From assembly GCA_036023115.1 (NCBI GenBank), contig JAYKKT010000089.1, positions 20,641,001 through 20,705,000 of the forward strand: 64,000 nt of DNA, written 5' to 3'. The first letter of the stretch is position 1. Each line of letters opens with the position of its first letter. The position numbers and the translations under genes were made by a program. The notes under the pieces are model-generated. The model was given only the letters and a program-made list of their open reading frames with translations. It did no database searches and was not told the origin of the DNA. Of the stretch, positions 33,266-45,207 are shown piece by piece. This DNA is from Brasenia schreberi. Taxonomy: Eukaryota > Streptophyta > Magnoliopsida > Nymphaeales > Cabombaceae.

Positions 33266-33775
33266 CCTAGGTATTAGGTCTCGGAATGAGACAATTCTCG
33301 ATTGGGCAAATTTCTGAGGTTTAATTTGAAGTTAATTTGTTTTTGAATATCAGGGGTTTTAGAATTTCATAAATTTATCAATTTGCAAACATTTTTGGGT
33401 TTGATTCCCAATGTTTTGTTTTTCATTTGTTTCTTTAAAGGAAAATTGTTTGAAATCAATTTTCCTTAGAAGGCAATCATTTAAAAAGGGAGAATGTTGC
33501 CAATTTGGTCTTGAGGGCAAAATAGTCATTTTTTATAGAATTTTGTCCAAATTCGATTATTTTGAAAGGGATGCAATATATCATCATTTTGAGGTTGCTA
33601 AAAATTTTGATGCTAAAATGAGTTCATTTGATGTATTTTTATTTGAAAATCTACAACTGCCAAAAATAACCAATTTTCTAAAAGATGAAAAATTTCATAA
33701 AAGAAATTTTGGGTGTTTACAAAATCAAATAAGAAATTTGGTAAGAATAAAGGGCAGGGCAATCAAAACTTTAAG

Positions 33776-35125
33776 AAATCACAAGAATATGCTTCTCGTG
33801 TAACGTGCTGCAACTCTAACATGATGGGTCATTACAAAAGGGATTGACGCAACAAGAAGAACAATACTGAAAATAATCAACGATGCGACCCAATAGAGAA
33901 GCAACACATAATCTGCATCATTTCTAAGTGCCTCTATATGGACCGCCTGGTGACTAGTTGGTGGATCTACTCAAGAGTGACCCAACATATTTCAAAGAAA
34001 AAAGAGGGAGCAATGGATCTAAAGGATACAAACCTGGCGAACATCAGGTGTATATAGGGAATAATACCTTCTTTGATGTTCTTAGGGTTGGGTCCTTTGA
34101 AATTTTTGTATAAGATACACTGATTGTACTTATTGATGTATTAATTGTGCGTACTATTAGGCGCAATCTTGTATCAGTCCCTGCCTTGGTAAAGAAAAAT
34201 GTTTGAGGTTAGGTTTGTCTCTAGCAAGGTCACTGTGAGAAAGCATGGTAGGATAACTTTTTCTGGTTTATTTAATGCTGAACATGGATTATTCAAACTC
34301 AATGTTAATGAAAATGAAAGCTCTTCTTCTATTTATATTGATAGTGTCAATGTGATTGATATGAATGTATGGCATAAACGCTTGGGTCATATAAGTTTAA
34401 AAAAGTTGAAAAAATTAATCAACTTTAACTTATTGCCTAGCTTTCATGAAAATACTTTTAATAAGTGTGAGGCCTGTATACAAGACAAATGACTAGAAAA
34501 TAATTTTTCAAAGAAATAATTAGGGCAATAACTCTATTAAAGATTATTCACACTGATTTATGTGAACCTTTTAGAGTAAGATCACATCAAGGAAATGTTT
34601 ATTTTATAACCTTTATCGATAATTATTCGAGATATATATATCTTAATACATAAATCTTAGGCACTTGAAGCGTTCAAAGAATATAAGTAGGAAACTAAGA
34701 ACCAATTTGGGCATACAATCAAAGTCTTGAGATCGGATAGAGGTGGAGAGTACATCTCTATAGAATTTTTAGAATTCTGCAAAGACTTTGATATTGTAAA
34801 GCAAAATACAATGCCCAGAACACCTCAACAAAATGATACAATATAGAGATATAATAGGACCTTATTGAATATGACAAGGTCTATGCTAATAGATGCTTCT
34901 ATACTAAGGGTATTTTGGAGAGAAGTCATAAGTATAATTGTATATATACTCAATAGAGTACCATATAAAGTTGTATTTTCTAAACCATATGAGATATAAT
35001 TTGGGAGAAAACCAAACCTAGGTTATCTTAGGAGGTGGAGGTCTATCGCTCATGTCAAGATCTTTGACTAGTTTAGTGACAAGTTAGATAGTAGGTCCTT
35101 AAGATGTATATTTATTGGATATCCT
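33776..35125 (+). pseudogene. Copia remnant: gag knuckle, protease, GAG-pre-integrase and integrase
   Basis: A decayed CCHC knuckle (33806-33847: GHYKRD kept, the second Cys changed to Ser and the last Cys to a stop) is followed by a protease region with many frame breaks. A GAG-pre-integrase domain follows (34199-34492; MNVWHKRLGH, then CEACIQDK), then integrase pieces, including IIHTDLCEPF, FIDNYSRY and LRSDRGGEY, ending in RCIFIGYP. Stops and frameshifts interrupt nearly every domain. Reading stops at 35125 where E2 enters and continues in frame at 49626 (KGSKGYQFY), which confirms both identity and the insertion. It is the oldest coding relic in the window. Confidence 0.8.
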
Positions 35126-36361
35126 TATAAACACCCCGAAATCCCACAAATTTCTCAAATTCATCTGGTTTTATAAAAGCAGCCCCAAAGGGCCATTTTT
35201 GAGTCTGGAAACCCAGGAGCCTTCCAGACAACCCTGTACATACGTTTTGAACTCTATATTTCGAAAACATACAATATAGCTTTTAAAACCTTTTTAAAAC
35301 ATGTTTTGAAACCCCGAAGCGGCTTGGCCCGATCAAGACAGGACCAGGAGAGCTAAGAAGAGCCCGGAACCGGAGCACATGTCGAGCCCGGCACAACAAC
35401 TCTTGTATCTGATTCACACCCCCAAGATCTCAAACGTCCAAGACCCTGTTCTTATCAAAATATCCTTTGAAGTCATCTCCGGAAGGCAGAAACGGAGGCG
35501 GACAACCATGTTGGCGAAGACCCAATGCAGACGGAGTACTGATGCTGTCAGACCCCGCACAAATCGTCCGTTTCGAACCCAGCTCGAAGGAGTCAGAGTT
35601 CAGTTTGGATTGGATCTGGACCATATACATCCAGATCCCAATCCAAACCCATATGTGGATTTGGATTTGGATTTGGATCCAGAGATCCAATCCAATATCC
35701 ATATCCATGGCCCACATCACCTTCTCATAAATGGAGGTGGGGCCCACTTGAAATTCACGTGGGATATTGGGCATGAGAGAGAGTGGGGATGGATAATATC
35801 AAGAGTGTTGTAATTAAGCTTGACTTGTGTGTCAAGTTTGGGTTTAATCATGTGGGTTAGCCTAATTGAGTGGGTTTAAGCTTGTAATTAGCCAAAACCT
35901 AACCTAGGGCTGCACCAACATGAGGTGGTTAAGGTCTATGGGCCATGCAAAGGGAGCTGCTTCGCCTAAACCTAACCCAAAACACCTAATCCTAGCCTAA
36001 ACCCCTAATCTACCCCTAATCTGAGCCTAATCACCTAACCCACTTCCCTAATCCCAGCCTAATCCCAACCTAATCACCTAACCCACTTCCCTAATCCTTC
36101 CCTAAACCTAGATTAATTTCCCTAATCCTAGCCTAAACCTAGCCTAATCACCTAACCTAGCTCACTAAACCTCACCCTAAAACCCAACCACCTAACCTAG
36201 CCCTAAACCCCTAAACCACCCCTAGCCCACAATCTACCCAAACCCCTAGTTTTCAAAATATCTGGCCCTACCCTTTCCAGCCCACCTTATCTTCATACCA
36301 CCCTACCTAAACCACCTAACCACTACCCCAAACCCAGCCCTAACCGACCTACCCAACTCCC

Positions 36362-36391
36362 TATATAAACCCCCCCTCTTGGGGCGGGTTT
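36362..36391 (+). promoter_or_regulatory. LTR promoter: TATA box with adjoining GC hairpin (E2)
   Basis: TATATAAA (36362-36369) is immediately followed by a C-run, a short TCTT loop and GGGGCGGGTTT, which can fold back (AAACCC... with ...GGGTTT). The same TATA and hairpin are at 47569 in the 3' LTR and at 57937 in the solo LTR. This is the best candidate for the U3/R boundary, about 1.24 kb into the LTR. Confidence 0.6.
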
Positions 36392-37309
36392 TCCTAGCTA
36401 GAAGGATCCTTTTCCAGCCCAGCCGGGACCACTCTCCACTTCCCCAAGCTCCACCTGCTCCACCTCCCAGCACCACAAGCACCACCACCGCCACCACCAT
36501 TCCAGCCGAAGCCCCCTCCATCATCATCCTCTTCACCCAACCGAACCAGCCGAGCTCCCACATCCGGCTGCTCCTCTCTTCCATCCACCGCCTCTCCCCC
36601 TTCGGTAAGCATTCCCCAACTCTACCTAAATCCTTCTCTACTCCCTCTCCACTCCTAGCCACCCACCCTATCATCATCTCAGCCCTTTGTCACCACCCTT
36701 TTCACTTAGCCGAACCTAGCACAACCTAAACTACCGGCCACTACCTAACCATCCCATTTGCACCCGGCCAGCCATTTCTTCCACCCTATAGGACTCCCAT
36801 TCGGCCTTCCCATAAACTCCCCTTTAGGTCCACCTTCCCTAAACACTCGACTCTCCTAGTGACCCTAAACACTCACTTGGTCCACCCCTTTAATCGCCCA
36901 CATCAAGGCGACACCCATTTGCAACCGGCCACCTTCGAGGCGCCTATCCCGTGCCCCACTTGCAGCCGGCCAGCACCCTTGGTCACCCATCCTCGCGGAG
37001 CTCCCGTTTGCAGGCCAAGGCAAAGGCCAAGCCCACGCTCAAGCAAGGCCTCTACGGACCAGCTACTCGTAAGTGCCTAAACTCGGTCTTTAGTTGTATA
37101 CTTGCTTGAGATTCAATTTGATACGGGGTTGTAATAACGGAGCATAGTCTCCCCCCGCTTGTAATAACGTGGCTTGGCACACCCACACACGTGCACTCTC
37201 TTAGTTGTGCACGATTTTGAACACACACGGGCCTAATCAGCCCCTAATACATAAGTAGATATATATACTTTCATTTTCGAAGGGTTTTTGGTTTAAGTTG
37301 GGTGCGTTG

Positions 37310-37820
37310 TCTTTCAATTCAAGCACTCACACACATTGAGCTTTCGCTCTTATTTGAAAGACCCAAGTAAGGGCCGACCTATACTATTTGGGTTTCATTT
37401 CATGTCGTGTGAGTAAGTCTTTCAATTCAAGCACTTTCACACACATTGAGCTTTCACTCTTATTTGAAAGACCCAAGTAAGGGCGGACCTATACTATTTG
37501 GGTTTCATTTCATGTCGTGTGAGTAAGTCTTTCAATTCAAGCACTTTCACACACATTGAGCCTTCGCTCTTACTCCCAAGACCTTAGTAAAGGCCTTATT
37601 GCAGTTATATTTGGGTTTCATTTATGTCGTGTGTGTAGTACTTCAATTCAAGCACTTTCACACACATTGAGCCTTCGCTCTTACTCCCAAGACCTTAGTC
37701 AAGGCCATACTGCAATTTATATTTGCGTTTAATTTCATGTCGTGTGTGTAACTCTTTCAATTCAAGCATGCACCCACATTGAGCCTTCGCTCTTATTTGC
37801 AAGACCCGAGTAAGGGCTCA
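37310..37820 (+). repeat. About 110-bp tandem repeats in E2 5' LTR
   Basis: Five units start TCTTTCAATTCAAGCACT; the first three are well matched and the later two carry the CTCCCAAGACC variant. The array is the same as in the E1 LTRs and is repeated at 48508-49020 and 58904-59412. Confidence 0.85.
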
Positions 37821-38304
37821 TATACATACACTATATACATATCTCCCTTCGGTTATTTCCCTTCGGTTATTTCCCTTCTGTTATTTCCCTTCGGTTATTT
37901 CCCTTCAGTATTGTCTTTACATTTCGGGTTTTCCCTTTGGAGTAGCGTGAGTTTGCATTGCATCTACGCCATACCATGAGGTAGGACGCATATTGCACCA
38001 AAGCAAGCCCCGCTCGAATTCGCCCATGTAGTGGAGTGTTCATAACACACAAACTAGGTGGCCCGAAAAGGGATAAAAGAAAAGACTTAGGCACGTGCAA
38101 ATCCACGTGATCTAAAACATGCCATCGCATTTTAAAGACCCGAAATAGACACCTCGAACCGCTTCATAGACTTTCTCTCCAAAAACTCGATTTTTGCAAA
38201 GCGTACAGACTGACCCTTGCGCATCGGTGCAAGAAGGTCTGCGACGACAAGAGCTTACTTGCTCACAGTCGCCACGTTTAGAAGTCAATATTAAAAATAT
38301 CTTC

Positions 38305-38334
38305 GCTAGCTTAAGTAAGCTAGCTGGCACGCCC
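38305..38334 (+). promoter_or_regulatory. Hairpin plus PBS-like decamer (E2 5' LTR)
   Basis: The stem GCTAGCTTA/TAAGCTAGC has an AG loop (38305-38324; E1 has GG) and is followed by TGGCACGCCC (38325-38334). The true primer site starts at 38428. Confidence 0.6.
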
Positions 38335-38427
38335 TGTTTGCATACATAGGCCTTAGACACACGAGAGGATCCGCTCCGAGCCCTGAAAAAGGCAAAGAGG
38401 CGGGGATTTTCGCGCGTCTACAGAGAT

Positions 38428-38445
38428 TGGCACGCCCGGTGGGAC
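38428..38445 (+). other. Primer-binding site of E2
   Basis: TGGCACGCCCGGTGGGAC lies five bases after the LTR end, identical to the E1 sites. Confidence 0.75.
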
Positions 38446-38563
38446 GTAAGCCTTTCAAAAATCGAGTTTTTAAGTAGAAGTCTTGCGAAAATTTTAGAAA
38501 AAGGTGTTGTTTTTAACTTGTTTTCTTTTGCATGTCAAAATCCTTGAAAAGCATGTCAAAATC

Positions 38564-41455
38564 ATGTCAAAAAGCTTCAAAAGCATGTCAAAATCCAATC
38601 CAAGTGAAGTGTCGAGCCAAGGCTCTTGCGCATCAAGTTCTCACTCTAGGAGAATTTTCAAAAACAAAATAAAACTAGATGAAATCGAGGACTTGAGAAG
38701 GGAGTTTGAGGCCAAAATCGATGCTCTCAGCCAAGAGGCTGAAGTAGGCGATTCATGTTCATCGAACGATGAACAAAGGCCTAAAAAGAAATCTGAAAAA
38801 CCTCGCAAGCAAAAAGAGGCCTCCGTAATGGAAGGCAACCAATACCATGAGTCCTTCACACAAAAGGACCGTAAAGCCCTACAGCAGTTGCTAAAAGGGC
38901 AGAATAAAGAGAAAAGAAGCTACGCCCTATCTGATTTCCTTCCTATGGACTACGAAACAGACAGTGACGATGAAATACCGAACTTCCATCGGTATGATGG
39001 CATGGGAGACCCTAGGTCTCACCTGCAGCTTTTCTCACGTCGAGCCCATAAGAAGAAAAAGGACTCGATGAAATGGGTGTATTGGTTCCCTTTATCCCTT
39101 AAAGGCACAGCTGCCAAATGGCTGGCTTCCTACGACTTAAGCCAGTTCGCTACTTTTGAAGAGTTAGCGAACTGCTTCATGCAAAGATTTGCACACAACG
39201 TAGAAGTCACGCCGACTCTGAATACCTTAAGGGATACAAAGCAAGGCATGAACGAAGACGTACATGCCTTCATTATAAGATGGAGGTCACTTTTGGGCCA
39301 AGTGCGAGAGCCCATATCCGAAGGATGCGGAGTAATGCTCATCCTGGATAATTTTAAAAGCGAGTTAAAAACCCTTCTCTCGCTCCATGAGATTTCAACT
39401 TTCCATAAGTTGATCAAAAAGGCCTCCCTTTTGGAAACCAACTTGCGAAAAGGGACATACGACCACTTATGGAAAGGAAGTGCCGTTCCAAAAACCCGTT
39501 TGGAAAAGCCCATCGCATATGGGCTGCCCACGACGGACAAAGGGGCAAAGCCCCATAAAATCGCCAATGTCCGGGTGGATCCAGGCATGGCAGGCACTTC
39601 CAAAAATTTTGAAAAATTAGAAAATAAGAGGGAACGCAATTTTCAAAAACCAGTTGAAAAACGGGAGTATACTCCGCTGGGGCAACTTGTGTTGGAAGTC
39701 CTAGACCTCTTACTTGCCCAGGGCATGATAGAACTCCCTGAAATCCCCGAAGGAGTCACTTCCAAAGGGGGGTATTTAAACCGATTTTGTAAGTATCATC
39801 GGCTCAAAGGCCATGATACCAAACGCTGCTTCTCTCTTTTAAATAAAATCGAGAACTTGATAGCAGAAGGCCGGCTCCAGGTCACTGCGGAACCTGAGTC
39901 ACCTCAAGCTATCTTCAAGGAACCCTTTCCCAAACACGCCAGTGGCAGTGGGAAAGGAAAGGAGGTATGTACCCTCACCATTTCCAAGGAACTAGCGCAA
40001 AAGCCAGAACCTGGTCGACCTACTTGTGCGCCCATCCTTGTACTATACAAGAGGCCCGCCCAAGTCGTCATTCGGGGACCACCAAAAGTGGAAACCCCGG
40101 TAAAACCAGTTTTGAAAATCCAAGGTTCTCCTCAGCTCATCCTTAGAGCCAAGTTTAGCGCGAACCCTAGGTTGGTCATGGGGGAAGTCACTAGATCCGG
40201 GAGGATCTATTAACCCCCGCACCTTCAAGGTGCTCAAAAGGTGGTCAGTGTGCCTGGCCCCTCAAAAGCATGTATCCCTAGTGGTCTGCCAAAAGCAGAT
40301 AAGGACAAAGTCATCCTAAATCCTTATGATTTCGAAAACCACCTTTCAAAGATTCCTATTCACATGTCTATCCTAGAGCTTATAAAAACCTCGCCTAGGC
40401 ATAGACTCGTATTAGAGAAAATTCTAGAAAGGGCCAAGGTTGATTCGAACATAAGTCCGGAATCCTTGTCTGCCCAAGTGGCTTTATTAGGAGCAAAATC
40501 GCCCATCACTTTTTCGGAAGATGATGTAGATAGACCCTACGAGACCCATAACCAAGCCCTGCATATCGAGGTGGTTCTTAACAACCACTCTCTGGACAGG
40601 TGCCTAGTCGATGGTGGAGGAGGGCTCAACATCCTTCCACTTCATGTGGCGTACAAAATCGGAGTCACCTTGACTTCAGTGAACCCAAGCCCCATCGTTA
40701 TCACTCGATACGATGGGAATGCGTCTAGACCTTTAGGATCCATCGAACTCCCAATGGAAACGGGAGGGATCGAACACACGGGGGTGTTCCATGTCTTGGA
40801 CATCCACCTCCATTATAACCTGTTGCTGGGAAGGCCCTGGATACACAGTTTGTACGCTGTGCCATCCACCTTCCACAGGTGTGTTAAGTTCCCTTTTAGG
40901 GACCAGGTCGTAGTGATCCTAGGTGAGAGTCACCCACAGCTTCAGGGGATCATAAACTCCCCTTGTTTATCAAGCTCCCAGGCCCATGAGGCTAACCTGG
41001 GGCAACTTATGGTTGAGCCACCTCGGCTCGTGTTGAACAACCCTAGGAAGGTTGTATGTGTGAAGGGGCCGCCCAAAGCAGGCCCCCTCCCGACTTTAAT
41101 CCTCTTAGGAAAACCCAAGCGTTCCCTATTTCCAAAGCCCCTGGACAAGAGGCCATACGAGCCTAATATGGACGATAGCATGTTCTAGGACCACGACTTG
41201 TATCCAACTTTTTCAAAAAACAAAAAGTCGTGGAACATGTTGTTGAACATGGGCTACACGCCCTACAAAAGTCTAGGGGCACAAAACCAGGGTCTCCTAG
41301 AGCCCATCCTGCCTAGGGCCAACCCAAGCCGATATGGGATCAGCTATACTCCCCGAATACCGCCGGAGCCACCTCTTGTGACCACCTGGGTCAAGGGTGC
41401 CCCGGAGCCTGTCTTAGAAGAGACCTACGATTTAGACCTCCTATTCCGAGTCTAA
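38564..41455 (+). pseudogene. gag-pro: E2 gag-protease, one frame with two stops
   Basis: One continuous frame runs from ATG 38564 (MSKSFKSMSKSNPSEV, with a small internal duplication of MSKS) to DLDLLFRV and its stop at 41453-41455, interrupted only by TAA at 40211-40213 (CAA in E1) and TAG at 41186-41188 (CAG in E1, TAG also in R3). Domains in order: charged Ser-rich N-terminus; gag domain (FHRYDGMGDP onward, about residues 140-300); a C-x2-H-x4-H-x4-C knuckle; and aspartic protease with LVDGGGGLN (Asp codon 40610-40612) and the later ILGESHP segment. A Pro-rich conserved tail closes it. With both stops read through it would be about 960 residues. It is the best-preserved gag-pro in the window. 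Pol starts about 25 bases later in another frame. Confidence 0.88.
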
Positions 41456-41480
41456 CCCGTAGTGTTTTCCCTTTGTAGGT

Positions 41481-44400
41481 ATGACGGAAGATCCCTTTTC
41501 TAAAAATACCAAAAACATTTGAAAAACTTAAAAGCAAAAAAATCTAAAAACAAGAAAAACCAAAAACAATGGAAAAACAAAAACTCGAAAAAAGAGTGCT
41601 TTGTATAGTTCCCAAAGTTCTTGTTTTACAAAAACCCAAAAAAATCGAAAATTTGGAAAATACCAAAAAGATTTTGTACATAGCTGCTCCTGGTAGGACT
41701 TTGGCAAAAGAAAAGGATTTCGAAAGAAACGTCGTCTGCATAGCCAGACCAAAAATTTCGAAATCACTTGAAAATCCAAGTACAAAACCAGGTCATTTTG
41801 AAAACTACGCATCAAGTTCCCTCGGGTCTATAGCCCACGAGAATGATCAAAGCCCAGAAGTGGACCCCCTTGAGGAAGATCCCACTTCTGAGCTTCCAGA
41901 ATTTCATAGAATTCTCGATTTTGAAAGACCTTCCCAATCAGTAGGAGGAGATTTCATAGAGGTGAACCTAGGGGATGATTCCAATCCCAAAACCATCAAA
42001 ATAGGCGCATGCTTGCATGAAACTGAAAAGTTAGCATTCATTGCATTTCTACGAGCCTATTTAGATGTGTTTGCATGGACGTATGAAGACATGCCGGGCA
42101 TAGATCCTAGCATAGTCGAGCATCGTCTTCCCTTAGATGCAGGTGTAAAACCCATAAAGCAGAAGCTTAGGAAAATACACCCGAATGTACACACGCAAGT
42201 CAAAGAGGGTTTAGAAGATCTGCTAAAAGCCGGATTTATAAAACCCATTGCGTATTCTGATTGGTTGTCAAATATCGTTGTGGTTCGAAAAACCAATGGG
42301 AAAATTCGAATATGCATCGATTTCAGAAACCTGAATAAAGCCACTCCAAAGGATAATTATCCTTACCCAACATAGATTTGATAGTCGATAGTACTGCAAA
42401 TCAAGAAATGTTTTCATTCATGGATGGCTATTCAGGCTATAATCAAATCAAACTAAGTCCACGAGATCAGGGTAAGACCGCCTTCACAACCCCATGGGGC
42501 ACGTACTGCTATACAGTCATGCCCTTTGGTTTGAAAAATGCCGGCGCAACATACCAACGAGCCATGAACACGATCTTCCATGATCAAATTCATGAGCTTG
42601 TAGAAGTGTATGTAGATGATCTCTTGGTGAAATCCAAAACCCAATGCACCCATATCGAATGTTTACAAAAGATGTGTGTTCGGGGTAGAATCGGGAAAGC
42701 TTCTAGGCTTTATGGTGAGCCAAAGGGGAATAGAAGTCGACCCCTCTAAGTGTCGAGCCATCATAGACATGGCTCCACCCTCCAATCTCACCCAAGTCCG
42801 TAGCCTCCAGGGTCGATTACAATCCGTTCGCCGATTCATATCGAATCTGGCAACTAGATGCGAACCCTTCAACAAACTGTTGGGGAAGGGTACGAAATTC
42901 TTATGGGATGACGAATGCCAAAAGTCCTTCGAGAGACTGAAGGCATACTTGGTTAATCCCCCCGTTTTGAATCCTCCAAAGCAAGGAAAACCGCTTTTAT
43001 TATACATCTCCGTGCATGTAAATGCTTTAGGAGCCCTGTTGGCTCAATACGAGGATGACACCCATAAGGAGTATGCCATCTACTATATTTCGAAAACTCT
43101 CTTGGCTTATGAACGAAATTATCAAGCCATGGAGAAGACGTGCTTGGCCCTAGTCTGGGCCTGCCAGAAGTTCAGACACTATTTCCTAGATCATGAGATC
43201 TGGATAGTGTCCAAGCTTGATCCAATCAAGCACTTATTCGAAAAACCCATTCTCACGGGTAGATTGGGTAAATGGCAACTCCTTCTAATGGAGTATGAAC
43301 TGAAATACCATCACCAGATCTCCATTAAGGGGCAAGCCCTAGCAGATTACGTGGCTGAATTCCCCTTAGAGGACGCATATCCCACTCTTGTCGAAATGCC
43401 TGATGAAGGCATATTGCAAAACCATGTTCAAAACCACATTTTGGCAAATTCTTTCGAAAACCAAGTGTGGAAGATGCACTTCGACGGGGCACGAAACCAA
43501 CGAGGGACTGGTGCTGGGGTCATCCTAATCTCCCCTGAAAAGGGTGAGATTCCCATAGCAGTCCGCTTAGATTTCGAATGTTCCAACAATGTAGCTGAGT
43601 ATGAAGCACTCATACAAGGCTTAATGATTTCGAAAACTCTAGGGGCATCATGCATCGAGGTCTTTGGAGATTCGCTCCTTGTCATAAACCAGGTTTTAAA
43701 AATTTGGCAAGTACGTAATGAGAAACTACTTCCATATCATGAGTTGGCCACTCGATTGGTCCAATCCTTCCAGTCGTGTAAGCTCACACACGTGGGAAGA
43801 GAGGACAATGGCATCGCCGATGCCCTCTCCTCCTTGGGTTCAGCCCTGAAGGTCGATCCCATTTCAGGGACCAGATCTTTGGAAATATGGCATGCGCCCC
43901 ATCCATCCACACACGACTTGGATATTTGCCAAAACAACCCAGAGTCTATTGAAAAACCCTGGTTCTATGACATAAAACAATTTTTAGAAAATGGGGGATT
44001 TACCGAGGATGCCACATCCAAAGATAAGGCATTCATTCGTAAGATTTCGACCCGATACACCATTCTGGGTGGGGTCTTATACAAAAAGAGTTTTACCGGC
44101 ATTCTGCTTAGGTGTATCGACCTAGAGGAGGCTAGGATAGTAATGCATGAGTTCCACGATGGAGAATGTGGAGGTCATGTTAATGCCAACATGATGGCGA
44201 TGAAAATACTTAGAGGGGGCTATTTTTGGTCCACCCTGAAAAGGGATTGTCACGATCATGTTAGGAAGTGTCATCCGTGTCAAGTGCATGGGCACACCAT
44301 TCATATCCCTTCATCTGCATTGCATTCCATGGTCAGCCCCTGGCCATTTACCATGTGGGCATTTGACATCGTAGGCCCAATATTTCCAAAGGCCTCGAAT

Positions 44401-45207
44401 GGGCATCGATTTATTTTAGCAGTCACAGAGTATTTCTCCAAGTGGGTGGAAGCCGTTTCCCTAACCAATGTAATGGGGCAACATGTGGTGGCTTTCATCC
44501 GGAGGAATATCTTGGCTCGATTTGGGGTTCCACGAGACCTTGTGTCTGATAATGGTACCCCATTCAAGAATGAGCGGATGGTTAAGTTGTGCAACACGTA
44601 TGGCATAACTCACCACTTCTCCTCGCCCTACTACCCTCAAGGCAACGGCCAAGCCGAAGCCACAAACAAGACTCTCATTAGTATTATTGAGAAAACCTTA
44701 GAGAAGGGTAGGATGTGGCACGAGAAGCTGGATGAAGCCTTATGGGCTTATAGGACTTCCATCCGGACTCCCACGAATGCCACACCATTCGAGTTGGTCT
44801 ATGCCACAAACGCCATTCTTCCCATTCATACTCAACTGCATTCATTTCATACATCCATAGCACTCGACCTCCCCCTAGAGACGCTTCAGCATGCTAGGAT
44901 GGCCGAACTAGATTTGCTAGATGAGAGGCGACTCCTTGCCATGGATCATGCTCGTGCATACCGGCAAAGGATAGCTCGACATTATAGCAAACACATGAGA
45001 CCTCGCTACTTTGAAGTGGGAGATCTGGTCTTAAAAACCATCCACCATCGTGGCCCACACCCCCTAGGCAAGTGGCGCCCCAACTGGGATGGACCCTATG
45101 TTGTACGAGCAACCACTACGAACAATTCGTATTGGTTGATCGATGTAGAAGGTAGGAATTTAGCAGATCCTATCAATATTCAATACTTAAAGAAGTATCA
45201 TGTGTAG
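41481..45207 (+). pseudogene. pol: E2 pol: RT, RNase H, aRH, integrase, three frame breaks
   Basis: The likely start is ATG 41481, followed by a frame break in the Lys-rich leader. The first long part (41569-42375) has the N-terminal Pol region and RT up to KATPKDNYP. A one-base deletion at about 42362 shifts frame. The next part (42378-42670) has FMDGYSGYNQI, MPFGLKNAGATYQR and YVDDL (42609-42623). A 47-bp deletion at about 42673 relative to E1 removes RT residues. From 42676 to 45207 an 843-codon frame is fully open: RT thumb, gypsy RNase H, the second RNase H (FDGARNQRGTGAG, DNGIADALSSLGS), the HHCC zinc region, the DDE integrase core (WAFDIVGP, VSDNGTPF, NGQAEATNK) and the GPY module (WDGPYVV), ending QYLKKYHV. 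There is no chromodomain. The long open part and its complete catalytic residues suggest recent loss of function. Confidence 0.9.

Larger units (their letters stand above)
31630..33775. other. Unassigned 2.1-kb segment between R2 and the copia remnant
   Basis: It matches none of the LTR families in the window. It is AT-leaning with no credible gene; ORFs at 32011-32268 (minus) and 33043-33246 (plus) lack any feature. It contains a short minisatellite and an exact 26-bp tandem duplication (listed separately). It may be host DNA or a further element inserted in the missing copia gag region. An open frame at 33411-33803 is AT-rich and unrecognised. Confidence 0.4.
35126..38422 (+). repeat. E2 5' LTR (family A, 3297 bp)
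   Basis: It runs from TATAAACACCCC (expected TGTAAAC) to GCGCGTCTACA. Compared with the 3' LTR it keeps about 43 extra bases in the CCTAA tract near 36057 and a 9-base CCACAAGCA-type unit near 36475; otherwise the two are very similar by eye. Landmarks: TATA box 36362, conserved block 37123-37157, tandem repeats from 37310, and a TTTCCCTTCGGTTA minisatellite (about 37848-37910). Confidence 0.92.
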
